This document shows, one piece after another, positions 1 through 14,500 of a stretch of 52,887 nucleotides of DNA (its first letter is position 1; each line of letters begins with the position of its first letter). Location of the stretch: NCBI GenBank assembly GCA_016987375.1, contig PJRA01000412.1, positions 391,693-444,579 of the forward strand. The letters are read 5' to 3'. The position numbers and the translations under genes were made by a program. The notes under the pieces were generated by a model. The model was not told where the DNA came from. It saw nothing but the letters and a program-made list of their open reading frames with translations, and did not search any database. The DNA is from Brachionus koreanus. Lineage: Eukaryota > Rotifera > Eurotatoria > Ploima > Brachionidae.

Positions 1-1856
<1,856 letters not shown>

Positions 1857-2222
1857 TACCCCATTTCATTCCCATTTCGATGAGCTCTTGTATGTTACTG
1901 CTGGTCTGTCTACCTTACCTTGTCTTTGGGGTGTCCATTAAAGCGCTTTTTTTGCTATTTTTTTCTTTCATTCGAAAAGTCTTTTGTTCTTAATAGTTCT
2001 GAATATGTTTTTTCGCTGGCTTCCAGTGTGAAAGGTGTTCAGAAATTTTTTTTCAGATTCACATATTCCCCAACAATCACCACCGTACATCAGTATTGTT
2101 TTTACTACAAAGTTGCACAGTTTTAGTTTTCTTTTCTTGCTGTGACTGGTTGATTTCAAAGCTGGTCGAAATTTGGCAAAGGCACTCTTTGCTTTAACAA
2201 GCCTATTCTTAATATCATTCAA
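1857..2222 (-). mobile_element. Dead non-LTR retrotransposon (LINE) fragment, 3' end of the RT ORF
   Basis: On the minus strand, bases 2222 to 1968 translate to 84 residues with the pattern found after the reverse-transcriptase core of endonuclease/RT LINEs: IKNRLVKAKSAFAKF, then KLKLCNFVVKTILMYGGDCW. Past a stop and a frameshift, bases 1930 to 1865 continue the same protein: WTPKT, then GRQTSSN, then LIEMGMKWGK. This matches the usual C-terminal motif of such elements (W-T-P-Q-G-K-R-x-x-G-R-P, then the M-G-x-x-W motif). Several frame breaks mean it is inactive. A second decayed copy of the same C-terminal segment lies at 25885-26066. Confidence 0.7.
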
Positions 2223-3904
2223 TTTAGTTAGTTTAACTAAATTTTAAAAATAAAAATAGAAAATAATTTGGAAAAATATTTTATTCTTTTTGTAGACTTG
2301 GTGAATGTCTTGTTCTGATAAAGAAAAGATAATTTAATATTTTTAAAATAATCGTTAAAAGGAAATCTTTTAGATAAAATATCTTTTAATATTTTCAGAT
2401 CAATATTCTATATTAATAAAGTATTATTTTTTGTCTTTTATTATATGAGAAAAATTATTTTAAGTTAAAGGGTTAGTATTTTTTTTAAATATATTTTATT
2501 ATATGGGTTATTAGGATCTTTTTAAATTTATAGTGATTTTATTAAAAGTAATATTTTCATAAAAAAATTGTATTAATAAATAAGTTTAGTAATAAATGAA
2601 AATAATTCTTCCAATGACTTTTAATTTAAAATTCTGGTCTAGAAAAAAAGTAAATTTATCTAAATTAAATTAAAATATTGAGTTTATATTATCTCCTTTC
2701 TTTGAAAAAAAAACATAAATTTCTATTTTATTCAGTGCTTAACACTAATAAAATTGCTTGATGCAGAAAATCAAAATATTGAATTATGAAAGGATAAATA
2801 TTTAAGTTGAATTGACATGATAGTATTTATTCTTATCTATGATAATTTATTAATTCAAGGCAAAAGAGTAAAGAAAGAAAATAAAATAATAATAAAATAA
2901 ATATATTTTTAATTTTTTCCAAAATAGAGTTAAAAGCACAGCTAACATACAATTCAAAATAGGTGTCTAAAAATTCAATTATCTAATAAAAATTTATGAT
3001 CAGGTATAAAAGCCCATTACTAAAAATTAAGAAATTATTTGAACTTTTTAGCAATATTTCAAACTTGGTTTGTATTCGGATATATTGTACTCAGTCTACT
3101 AAGCAACGGTTCCTACACATTGTCACAAATCACAATTGAATACTACAACACAGACACAAATAATTAATTTAACAACTGAACATTTATATTTATAGTTAAA
3201 ATATGATTATACAATAAATTTTTTTAAATAATTTTTTTTTTAATTTTAATTTCTTAGTATGATTATTAAAATTTATTAATTAAATTCAATTTGAAATATC
3301 TACATATCATATTATTTAAATAAACTAGCTTAATAGTTGTTTTTAATTCATGGTATTTTACTAAATTATTCATATTTTTCATTCGGTTTAGAATAAATCC
3401 ATATTTTAAGGACAATAATGTTTGTATTATGTTCAAATATTTTACTATATAATTAAAATAGATTTAGAATGTCTAGACTTGATCAAAATTGAAATCAATG
3501 GAGTTTGTTAAAACAATTGATGCATAAATTGAAAAAAGAAAATAAACCAAAAATTGTTGTTAATTCAATTTATTTGATCAAAATAATAAAGATATGAAAT
3601 TTACATTTTAAATTGATAGGATTCAAATTCAAACTAAAACAATTTGATGTAATTAAATTTTATTTAAGATTAAAAAATAAGATTTTTTGAGGTAGAAAAA
3701 GACAAATTCCGCAAAAACTTTTTACAAAATTAAATAGACAATAAGTTAAATTTCGGAATCTAGCATATTCTTAAACATAACAAAAAAAAACTATTAACAA
3801 ATTAAAAAAAAAATCATTTAATTAAATACTCGTTAAATTCCCGAAATTTTTAAAGAAAAAAATCGCTTTGTAATTATTAAAATCTCTAATACTTAAGCAT
3901 GCAT
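2223..3904. other. Intergenic, no gene seen
   Basis: About 1.7 kb of AT-rich DNA without any reading frame of note. It lies downstream of the syndecan gene, which is on the minus strand, and so should hold that gene's 3'UTR and polyadenylation site; several AATAAA-like words occur but none can be singled out. Confidence 0.5.
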
Positions 3905-5566
3905 TTAAGCGTAAAATTCTTTAGTCGGAGCTTTGATGTAAGCATAATTGAATGAGCCGTCATGATTTGGCGACGATGACGACGAATCACTGCTCAAAAT
4001 ACTACAACTCTTTTTAAGACTGGTCGAATGATTTGCGTATTTGAGCAATCTACTACCGGTCATAGCATTTCCATTTAATAGTCCTGTGGTAGCAGAGCTT
4101 GTCGAACCAGTGCTTAGATTTGTATTTGGAGAAACAGATGATGAAGACATGAGGGTTACATTTTGACCTTTTGGCTTAAAATTTCCATATATAGGAGAAT
4201 TTTTGGCATTTGAAATATAAGTAGAATCATCTAGCTTATTTTTTTTCATTCTATAAATTATGAAAAACAGCAAGACCATGGCGGTTATTACACCAACCAA
4301 AAGTCCACCACATATGCCTGCAATTAGAGCCGGACTCTTTAGCAATTCTTTTATTGTTAGGCCAATAAAGGTAGAATTGAGTGGAGCTTTTAATTCAGGC
4401 TCTCTAACATCTTCTAATTCGTAATCATTCCTATTATTGAATAACTCATTTGATAAATCAAAATAATTATCATATAAGTAGTCATCTTGTTTGGTAAACA
4501 AATCGTCTTTAATAGGACCAAAGTTATCATTTAAACTAGGCTTTGAAATAGATGGAGTTTGTGGATTGAGAATATGGATTGGTTGCTTAGTTGTCGTAGT
4601 AGTTGTTGTTGTTGCCTCACTTATTGTTGAAAGAGTGACTGATGCTAGATTTGGCACATTATTATTGATTTTATTTGAGACAGTGGCGTCAATTTTTATT
4701 TCTTTGTTCATAATTCCTAATTCATTGGTATTTAATGATAAATCTTTAAACTTATCTTCTAGTTCTGGTTCTGGTTCATAAAGAGAACTATAGAACTCAT
4801 CATAATAATCATAATTATCATAATAATAGCCCATATCAGTAAAATTTCCGTACTCTTCTTCTAAAAAATTAGATGAAGCAATCGTGGCCAATATTAAAGG
4901 CACAGTACTAGTAGGCTTACTAATAATTTTATTTTCTTTAGCTTTAAACACATTTTCTTGTCTTTCATTATTTAAATTTAAGTCCAAAGTTTCAGTGAAC
5001 AATGTTTTGTGAAGCGTGTTATCTGAAATATTTTGAATTGCAGATTTATTGCTTATTGTGTTAAAATCAGACCAAGTTTGGATTATTTCTATGGGTTTAG
5101 AAGTAGTGTTGATGAATAAGAAGTTAAGAATGGACAAGGATGATTTAGTCGTGTGTTGGGTTGTGGTAGATGGAGTTGTGGTAACAATACCTTTAGAATT
5201 AGACATTTCATAATAGTCATTATCGTCCAAGTCTTGGTAATAATCATAGTCAAATTTATCTGACGATACATTTTGAGAAATAGTTGGTTTGGTCGCTGGA
5301 ATATTAAAGTCAAATAGATTAGGTTTAATTTTAATCTCCTGTGTTTCATCTTGATAGTAATCTGTATAGTAGTCATCAAGCTTATAAAAGTCATCATAAT
5401 ATTCATCATAGTCATAGTAATTGTTGTTGTATTCATTGGTAACATTCTTGCTTTTAAGCATAAATTCGGTGTGGAGTAGCGATCTATCGCCTTGCTTTAT
5501 TTGGGCTATTGACGCCGCGCTGATTAATTGAAATAAAGAAATAAAAAAAAATTTTTTGTATGTCAT
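3905..5566 (-). CDS. SDC: Syndecan, intronless, with long cytoplasmic V region and no Ser-Gly in the ectodomain
   Basis: A 553-residue type I membrane protein. Residues 1-21 look like a signal peptide (MTYKKFFFISLFQLISAAS). The ectodomain (about 22-411) is Thr-rich and acidic, with tyrosine clusters at 46-71, 106-119, 247-263 and 363-368, a run of eight Thr near 319-326, and seven N-glycosylation sequons (Asn 41, 99, 153, 173, 179, 241, 397). The membrane helix at 412-438 contains GICGGLLVG, matching the small-residue dimerisation motif of syndecans. It is followed by the C1 region RMKKNKLDDSTY (439-450) and the terminal C2 motif EFYA (550-553), preceded by KAPTK as in vertebrate syndecans. 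EFYA binds PDZ proteins such as syntenin. The variable region between C1 and C2 is about 99 residues of Ser/Asn-rich sequence, against roughly 10-25 in vertebrates. No Ser-Gly dipeptide, the usual glycosaminoglycan attachment site, occurs outside the membrane. The syndecan identity is firm from the tail and the membrane segment. Confidence 0.9.
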   Translation of the reverse strand: MTYKKFFFISLFQLISAASIAQIKQGDRSLLHTEFMLKSKNVTNEYNNNYYDYDEYYDDFYKLDDYYTDYYQDETQEIKIKPNLFDFNIPATKPTISQNVSSDKFDYDYYQDLDDNDYYEMSNSKGIVTTTPSTTTQHTTKSSLSILNFLFINTTSKPIEIIQTWSDFNTISNKSAIQNISDNTLHKTLFTETLDLNLNNERQENVFKAKENKIISKPTSTVPLILATIASSNFLEEEYGNFTDMGYYYDNYDYYDEFYSSLYEPEPELEDKFKDLSLNTNELGIMNKEIKIDATVSNKINNNVPNLASVTLSTISEATTTTTTTTKQPIHILNPQTPSISKPSLNDNFGPIKDDLFTKQDDYLYDNYFDLSNELFNNRNDYELEDVREPELKAPLNSTFIGLTIKELLKSPALIAGICGGLLVGVITAMVLLFFIIYRMKKNKLDDSTYISNAKNSPIYGNFKPKGQNVTLMSSSSVSPNTNLSTGSTSSATTGLLNGNAMTGSRLLKYANHSTSLKKSCSILSSDSSSSSPNHDGSFNYAYIKAPTKEFYA

Positions 5567-7761
5567 TTTCGATTAAAATTGAACTCCGTGTTTGAATGTG
5601 TTTTAAAAGCCCATCGCACGAATGCACAAATATTTTTATTTATTATTTTTTTCGATATTTGTTGAGGTATATCTAAAAAATCTACACAAAAATATTTAGT
5701 TTAAAATTAGACTTTTTGTTGTTGCTATTTTAGTTCTGTTGATTTGACTTGTTTGGTTCTTACTGAGCAAAATAAATCGAGTGCGAAAGACACAGCAGTC
5801 TTCGCACACATTTCTTCAGAAGAAACAATTAATATCTTATTCTCATAAAGTTTGGAGGCTTTATATTTGTTAAGCTAATTAATGGTTAAGCTTAAAAACA
5901 AATTTGACACAAATTGAAAGCCTAAAATTAGTTAAAGTTATCTAAAATTAATTTAATTTTAAATTCTGCTGGTTTGATTATCTTGGTCCAGATTTAATTT
6001 TTTATGTCTACATAGCAATATTGACTTTACAATTTAAGCCTTAGGAGTCAAACTTTAAGCACTTGAGCTTGTCTTGTAACAAAAATTAATTTAATTTATC
6101 TATCAGATGTTGATATTTGATTTGAAAAAAAAAAAATTTTTTAACAAGTTGAGAACTAAATGAGCTATATGCTTAAATCAATTGAAATTTTTGTCTGAGC
6201 ATTTTTAATCTATAGATATTCACTCAAGCTTAAAAGGGCTTAGGAAAACATTTGTTAAAAACAAAATTAATTTTGACTAATCTATGTGATATAATAAATA
6301 ATACAAATAAAACTAGTCAAAGTGTCTGGTTGAATGGTGTCAACTGGGGAAGAGTAATTAAGTCCAGATTTAACAAATTTGTTAGTCTAAATAAAAAACA
6401 AAATGCATTATTTATAGCGGTTATTCTCTCTTGATATAATGCTCATTGTTTGTAAACAATAAATCTTACATTCTCATGTTTATCTCTTTGATCATTTTCA
6501 TAAATGTTAATATTTGACCGTTATTCTAAACGATTTTGAATATATTTGAGAACGGAAAGTGTTATGCAAAAAGGTGGGTTAGAAATCTATTCAAATCATA
6601 AAAGAATTGCGACTGAATAGTAAAGACCAGAAAGGCTTGAGTTTGATCAAGATACACCGCCATAGGTTTGATTACAAAGCAACAAAAAATTTGTCTCTAA
6701 ACTAGACGTTGCCATTTATAATATGTTACAATAATTTTCATTTTAATAAGATATTGACCAGACCCTATCTAAAGATAAATTTATTTAAATTTTAATTAGT
6801 GTGGCTTTAAGAAACACCGAAAGAATTTTAAAAATTTGATTTAAAATTTTAGAAAAAAAATTTTAAGACCCAAAAATTTTTTTTTTGTATTTTTTTATTT
6901 TATTTTATTTACATCAATCTCGCTAGTTTATAAAATAGCTTAAATCTTAATCAAAACAATCTTTTCGCCGAATCTTTCTTGATTTAATAAGAAAAATTAA
7001 ATTGAAAAAAAATATTGCAATAATTTAATTGTGATTTGAAAAACGAGCTTGACAAAAAGCTTTATTATTTTTCTAAATTAAAAAAAAGGACAGCGGGCTA
7101 TTGCTATTGTTTTATGCTAGATTAGGTGGTTAACAATTCAATTTAAGAATTTTGCTTGGAACCATAAATTTTTTCAGTTTTTTTGACTTAAGTGATATAA
7201 TCTTTTAAGCGATTTTTGCTTAATAATTGTCCAAGCATGTGTAACAATTAGTTATATATATCCCGCGGATTTAGACTAATTTAGCACCACTGCTCTCAAA
7301 TAACAAAATCTAACCACTTGAAAAAAATAATTAAGACGATAAATCAACATATTTTTCAATATACTGTACACAAAAAAGTTTTAATAAGATTGCTTGTTTT
7401 AATATTATTTACCTTTGTTTTTAAATTATCACATTTTCTCATATCGAATTCACATAAATAATTAAAATAAATCTTAATTAAAATGTCTATTCATACATTT
7501 AATATTTGAATTTTTAATTAAAAACAAACATATATACAAAATTTATTTGGTCAATTGTTAAGGAACATAATATTTGAACATGATTTCATATTAATAAATC
7601 TCAAAATAATTAAGCTCACATGGTTAATTTTGTGAAACCAAACTAAAACACAAATTGTTCCAATTTATTTTAATAGAATAAAATAAAATAAAATCAAGAT
7701 TCCTTAAATAAAAGCTTGAAAAAATATATAATATTAACAATAACATTAGAAAATACCCAAA
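5567..7761. other. Intergenic, presumed syndecan promoter side, no gene seen
   Basis: AT-rich DNA upstream of the minus-strand syndecan gene. The longest open stretch (about 6252-6434, plus) is 60 codons without database-like features and has no splice context. I see no RNA gene, tandem repeat or recognisable element. Confidence 0.5.
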
Positions 7762-8525
7762 AAAATAAAATACCTGGGAGTGATGATCAATTCGAAAAAC
7801 GACAACAGTGATCATGTCGAGCAAAGGATAAAAAAAACAATAAAAAGCGTATACAGCATCGGAAACATTGACGTAATGAATACACCACTAAAAACAAATA
7901 TCAAAACCCGCCTCTACAAGATATTCTGCCGACCAATACTCACCTATGGATGCAAGGCAATCAAGCTTAACCAAATTCACTTGAAAAAAATTAAAACAAC
8001 AGATGGCAACTTGGTAAAGAAAATGTTTGGACTCTGCAAGAGATTAAGAACAACAAAACTGATAGCGGCCATTAATATGAAACCAATGGAGAGAATATTG
8101 GTAAAGAGAAAACTATCTTTCATAATGAGACTAGCAACAACAAATTTACAAAAACACTAGTGAACAATATCCTAAATGAAACAAGAGATAAAGAAAATAG
8201 AACTAGCAAAAAATCCTTGATAAATGAAATGAAAATCATCCTAGAAGAAAAAGACAATATAGAAAATATGGCAGCAAAAGCAAGAGATAGGATAAAGCTT
8301 GAAAACAAGCTTAATAAAGAAGAAAGCAAAGATGGAAAGATGGCGTCGATTAGGTATCTTTTTAGAGAATCGAGTGAGAAAAACAGAAAAATCCTAGAAC
8401 TACTCCTCAAATCATATTAAAATAGATTTTATTTTACTATATTTAATTTTTTATTTTTATTTTACTTTTTTTTTTAACATCGCTCATGAGGTGTTTTCTG
8501 AATAATAATCATAATAATATAATAT
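7762..8525 (+). mobile_element. 5'-truncated LINE, copy A, with RT C-terminus, 3'UTR hairpin and microsatellite tail
   Basis: From 7762 the plus strand reads KIKYLGVMINSK, the beta-strand motif after the RT catalytic core. It continues through TRLYKIFCRPILTYGCKAIK to about 8115, typical of the RT thumb and connection region. A one-base loss near 8135 shifts the frame. The last about 86 codons (8160-8420) are Lys/Glu-rich and end in LELLLKSY before a stop at 8418-8420. The 3'UTR is T-rich, then ACATCGCTCATGAGGTG forms a short imperfect hairpin at 8481-8493, followed by CTG and an (AAT)n-like tail. A shorter copy with near-identical sequence from 8137 onward lies at 33808-34192. The 5' truncation is the usual mark of incomplete target-primed reverse transcription. 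Confidence 0.75.
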
Positions 8526-11500
8526 TGTTACTAAATTAAATTAATTTCCCTTGGATTCTTCTTGTATGCCTAGAAACTTTAAAAGACCTTAAGGTTTTAA
8601 CTAAAAGCGACATTTGAAAAAATGCACTTACAATAGTGCTATAAAATTTTAGAATATTAAATATGATAAACATTCAAAATACAAACAAATCTTTAATAAA
8701 AAAAATGGTAAAATTCAGCACTGTTTCTGTAAAAAAAGACTTAAATTGTCAATCCATTTATTTAATAATTAATTAAATTCACATACTCATATCATCAACA
8801 AGATATTTACGATCAAGTAAGGCAGTATAAAATTGAGCAAATAAAATCTTATAAAGAATGGTATGCAAGTTACTTGAAAATAAAGATGCTTAGTATGTGT
8901 ATTTTGAACTCTAATTTGATTAGATTTGAATGCAAAGACGCAATTCGAAACATAAGAGTTGGACTGAAGCGGTCTGTTAAGATATACAATGCATTGAAAA
9001 TTAGTTTATTGATTCATCAAGTAGAAATTTGGCATAAATTTGTAATTAGTTTTACGAGGCATCGAGCAAGCAAAATATATATGTTTGATATTAAAACGGT
9101 ATTAAACTTAATTATATTGGTTTTCTTTTTAGAATCATGCATTGGGGGCCTCGGCGATCAATATCAAACTAGACAGACATTAGCAAAAAAATCAATTGTT
9201 TTAAATATTAAACATAAAATTAATGCAAAAGAGCGAGTCAGAGAGAAAAAAAGAAAGAATAAATGAATAAAAATGTCAATTGATTCAAATAAATACAAAC
9301 AAAATTCGATTCAATTCAAGTCGTTTTGTAGCCCCGGAACGACCCACTCACATACAAAAAAAATTAATTAATATCTCAGCTAAATTATTGTGTAGGACTT
9401 TCTTGACTGACTCGAATTGAGTCTGCTCTCAATTTGAAATCAACAACCCAAATCGTTTCTCGCTAACCCTTATGAAAGGATAATTATCAAAACTGAATAA
9501 TTCAGACTTAATTACTTCTTAAAATTTTGATTAACTTATGACTGAGACAATTTTTTTTCTTGCTATGAAAAATAAACTTAGTTTAATTTTCTTATTAGAC
9601 TTAAAACCAAACTTAAACGTAAAATTTCAAAATAGTCATATGTTGAGGAATTGTTTGTTTCTGCTTTATTGGTTTTGGATAGAGTTTTTGTTTATTTGTT
9701 TATTTCAACAGTAAGCTAGATTTTAAAATAAACAGTAAAATTTCAACAAATTTAAGCTTAATCTAAAAAAAAATCGGTTAATTAATACAAATCGACCATT
9801 TTGTGAAAAAAGAATTCTTTAAATTTAAAAATTAACTCAATCATAAAACCTCTTTATTTAATTAAATTAAGCTTGCTCTTTTTGTATTCTAAATACTAAA
9901 TTAACTCTAATAATACAAAATTTTTTAATCTATCGATTTTGTCATTAAAAACTTGTTGCTATTAATACTCAAACTTTAAAGTTATCGATGCATAATAAAA
10001 AAAAAGAATTATATTATATTGAATCTATTAGTAAGAGAAATTAATTTTTTACTTGGAATTATTAGATTTAATTTTTGAAAACAAAAAAAAACTTGATCAA
10101 TCATCTTTTTTGTATGTATTTTTTCTCACAATTTAACAATGTTTATAATTAATGACTAAAAAATTTATAATTTTGGGTTTGTCGGAAGTAAAATACAGAA
10201 AGTTGACTTAAAATTTAGTTCTTATATTTAAATCTCTTATCATAAATATTTTTTAAGTTATGAAAAACAAAGGTAATCGTTATTAAAAAGGAAAAAGGCA
10301 AAGCTTTAATAAAAAAATATATATGAAAAAAATGATTATTAACTTAATGGACTGAGGTGGTGGTTTATTATGAGCCATTAAACTACGTATAAATAAGAAA
10401 TCATAAGATTCAGTTTAAAAAAAATGGATTTATTTTAAAAAATCTTTAACAAGGCTATAATAATTAAAAATTTGCATTTAATATGGTAATTTAATCGAGA
10501 CATCGATATGAATTTTAATTTCATGAAAAATAGAATTGAAATTAAATTTTGACAGTCTTTATCGAGTAATTTCAATAGACTAAAAGATCGAATTTTTAGT
10601 CACATGAACCAATATGAGCTGCTAATAATTGACGCACTATTTTATTTATCTAAAGTAGTCTGGTCACAAAAATATTTTCTCTCAAATTTTAAATTTAGGT
10701 TTTAAAGCGCACATGATCAAAAAAATAGAAGCCCTTATAATTTTAATAACAAAGTGTGTGTGTGTGTGCGTATGTGCTATTTTTGAAGGCTTAAAATCTT
10801 CGAATTTTAGTGCTAAATCCTTTAAAATTTGGTATAATAAAAATAAAAAATTAATCTCAAATACTTAGCATTCATTTAAGAAAGATTATAGCACTTTTTT
10901 GTTTTGATCATTTAAAATTTTAAACGAACATTTATCATTATTTTTTTTTATAAATAATCTATGTCTGCTTAAAAATAAAAACTTGACTGAGAATCTTTTT
11001 TGTTAATAAAAATTTGACCAATTTATAATACTTTTAAATGTGTTTCTCTTTTTAGCTTGAACAGTTCTAATGAGAAAATAATGGTTTTTAATTTAATTCG
11101 ATCTACAACAGAATGATTTTTAAAATAACTTCAAAGTGTTTCTGAACTTGAATACTTAAAGCAGCCTTGTAATCTAACCGCCCAAACTGTTTTTTAATTT
11201 AAGATAATTGCCTAGACAAGTCAAGCTTTAATAATAGAATCCATAATCTAATAACCCAAATCTTTTGAGAAACTTGAACAGAGCACTCAGTTTATCGATT
11301 AAAATTTCAAATTTCATCCTTAAACTTAAACGATTGAAATTCGAGTCAAACTATCAAAGTACAAAATTTAATTTTTCACCATCAACACAATTACTTATTT
11401 CTTTTTTCTTGTTTTTTTTTTTAAATTAGGTCTTTAATAATTATATTTACAAAATAGTTTAAATTATCTTATTCTTGGTAAATAAAAGATTATTTATGAT

Positions 11501-14500
11501 ATCTCACCTAAAGTTAAATAGCATACGCAGTGTCCAAATTACTATTATTAGTTGTTTTATTAGGCTTTTTTCTAAATATTAGATTTTTTAAAAAATATTT
11601 TGATTTTATGCTTTAAAAATGATATCATTTTCATACTCATAATTCTGTTGTAAATACAACATGATTCATTAATAAGACTTGATTTGTAATTTTTCTGCCT
11701 TTTTGACTTAATCGATCTGTTAAAAAACTAAAATCTCTAAAGAAAAAATTATTATAAAATATTATGCAACATCAATTACCTTAATAAAAAAAAAAACCAA
11801 AAAATCATTATTTCACGTTTACAAAGTTGGACAATTTTTTTTGATAAATTGGTGCCTTATTATTTGTTCCATAAGCTTTAAATTATTTTCCCTCAGGATT
11901 AATGAAAGCATAAATCAATTTTCTTTTTAACTAGAGCAAAATAATTGGCAAAATATAATTAAAACGTAGTGAAGCTGAGAAAATTACACTTTGAAAATAA
12001 AGAAGTACTTTTCCAACATGCATCTATGATTAGAGGAATTATTAGGCTTAAATGATTTAGGAACCAAGCAATGAGACGGGATATTTTTCTAATCGAAACT
12101 TTGCCTTAATTAAATGGTAATCCTAATTTAATCAATTTTTTTTAAATTAATCTAAGCTTCAGATTATCTCTTTTGAGATCAATTGATTTACGCAATTTTA
12201 CAAATATTAAATTTCAGTCTCAAAAACATTTGGTATGCATAAGTGTTGCGCATAACTTAAATATAAAGTTGGTTGCTTAAATGACCCGAGGGAAGCTCTT
12301 ATCATTTGATATGATGATAAAATCTTTTCCTGATTCTTGGAATTCGACACTAAACAATCTATATTATAATTAATAGCATTCTCCATTAAGAACATATCTC
12401 TCGGGAAGGCAAATAAAAACATTTTAAAAATGTTTATAAACACACGCGTGCTTCATAGCTTTTCGTGGTCATTAAAAACCTGTTCTAGTTTTCAATATTT
12501 TTATCATTAAATAAACAACTTATTTTTATAAATAAAAATATGATGATCATGTTTACATTTAGACCAGCAATTTTTAATTGTATACACACTTATTGATCTA
12601 TCTTTTATTATTATCAAAACAAAAAAAAATATTTCTTTTTAGCTGTTGTCGATAATTTAACAAATATTTTCCTTTTAAAAACTTGAACATTTTAAAAGTA
12701 AAATCTGTCTTAAAAAAATTATTTCAAAAGGCTATTAATCTAGACACTATGATGCTTTGTATGTTTTAATTTCTATTTCTAAATTTAGCTTATCATTTAT
12801 TAGTGAACTAAACTAAACCCCGAGATATACTTCAGTCTGAATTTAAACAAATTCTAGGGCTTTCTTAGATAAATGATAGAAATAAATTTATTGATTGATT
12901 ATTGGTGAAAAGGCTTATTTTGCTTAAGGCGAGAATCAGGCTTATCTCAAGTGGTTAATTAATTTGATTCCTGTAGACCGTCTCGGTATTAGTTACAAAA
13001 TAGTATGTTGGATATTTTTTTATTTATTATTCAAGCGCTGATATTAGACCGGTCGTCTGTTTTGATGGAATTTGTGATATAAAAATATTTAGATTTGCAT
13101 CAGTTTTATCGATTTAAATAAAATTTGTTAAAATAAATTTTAATGGACGTATCCTGATTATTTTGTACAAACAAACAAATCATATGATAAATAGGAATTT
13201 TATGAACACAAATGTGCGAACAACTGGGAATAATTAAATTTTAGGGATTAAGTCGAAAATATTCCGATTAATCACCTTTAAATTAAATGACATGATTCCT
13301 CTCAAAGTTTCTATAACCCTTCAGCTCAAATAATCAGTTACTTATCAAAAAATGAATGAATGATATTACTATCAGCTTGTTATAAAAAAAATATGGTCTA
13401 TTTCAATTTATTCTCTTTTAGATAATAAAAAAAATATTTTAAAAATAGGATTTAACAAATTCTCAAATCACTTCGCATGTTTGTTAAAAGCTCTATTAAA
13501 AAATTTAGCTTCTCGAGTGATTAAAACATATTCAATAAATCGCTAGGAACTATTTCTTGCTAATTACCTCTAATGATGTAATTCGACTATAAAAAATTTT
13601 TTTGAAAAAAAATTGATTTTTTTTTAAATTAATAAAATCTGAATATTTTGAAAATTCTTTATAACTAAATTAGGACTGGTAAACCACAAATAAATTATTT
13701 AATTACTTTAAATTTTTAAAGAAGTTGTTTCAAAAATAACTTAATTTAAATTCTAAATTTAAAATTGGATTGATAATTAGCTTTTTATTGCAATATTTGG
13801 GATAAAATTTTATAGGCCTTGAAATAATGGATCCCAAAAATGGAACAATGCTAATTGTCTTTTATCCACAAACACTTTTTTGAATAAATTATAAGTATTA
13901 ATAAAATATTTATTTTGGCTTAATTAGCCCCCAAAATTTGATCACTTTTTAAAGTATTAAATAAATCAAATTTCTACAAGCTTGTTCTAAAATCACCTAA
14001 TCTTTCTGCAAATGGCAAATAATATTTTCTTTTTTTACTTCAAATAGATAGTAAAGCTTTGTCATTAATCTTGATTTTTATATTTGTCAGGCTTCGTTTA
14101 AACTATTGACTCAATTGCAGCATATTTCTTTAAAAAATAAAGTTAAAAAACTATTAATGAATATGCATTAATTTGAAATTAAGCAATATCTAAACAAGTA
14201 AATATCTTTCTTCAGTGAACTTTAAAAATGATTTCAAAAAGCCTGGAAAATGCCTAAGCGGCAATATTTCTAATGCTGCTACAATATTCAACTAGAAAAA
14301 ATTATGAAAATAAAATTGGCCAAATATTAAATTATTATTTAGTTATGTAATGAATCTTTATAAATCAAAAGTATTTAAATAAAAAAACCTTTAACTGTTT
14401 TAGTTATATCCAAAATAACAAGCTAATAAGATCCTTTGTTTCAACACCACTTGAAAAAATTTCTAAAACTACTTTTGAAAATTTGAAATGTTGTTTTACA

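Noticed and set aside
4491..4781. 96-codon plus-strand frame with a long Val run
   Set aside because: It is the complement of the Thr-rich and acidic syndecan ectodomain; composition follows from the opposite strand.
5089..5445. 118-codon minus-strand frame rich in Met, Thr and Ile
   Set aside because: A shifted frame of the syndecan Tyr/Asp clusters; the true frame has the family signature.
8120..8410. 96-codon minus-strand hydrophobic, Ser-rich frame, repeated at 33844-34071
   Set aside because: Antisense of the Lys/Glu-rich LINE C-terminus; conserved only because the two LINE copies are.
8886..9266. 127-codon plus-strand frame with one hydrophobic segment
   Set aside because: Open by length, but codon composition equals the background, there is no family motif and no convincing upstream or splice context. 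Could be revisited with RNA-seq.
12207..12443. 78-codon minus-strand frame
   Set aside because: No recognisable motif, no exon borders; within chance expectation over 12 kb.
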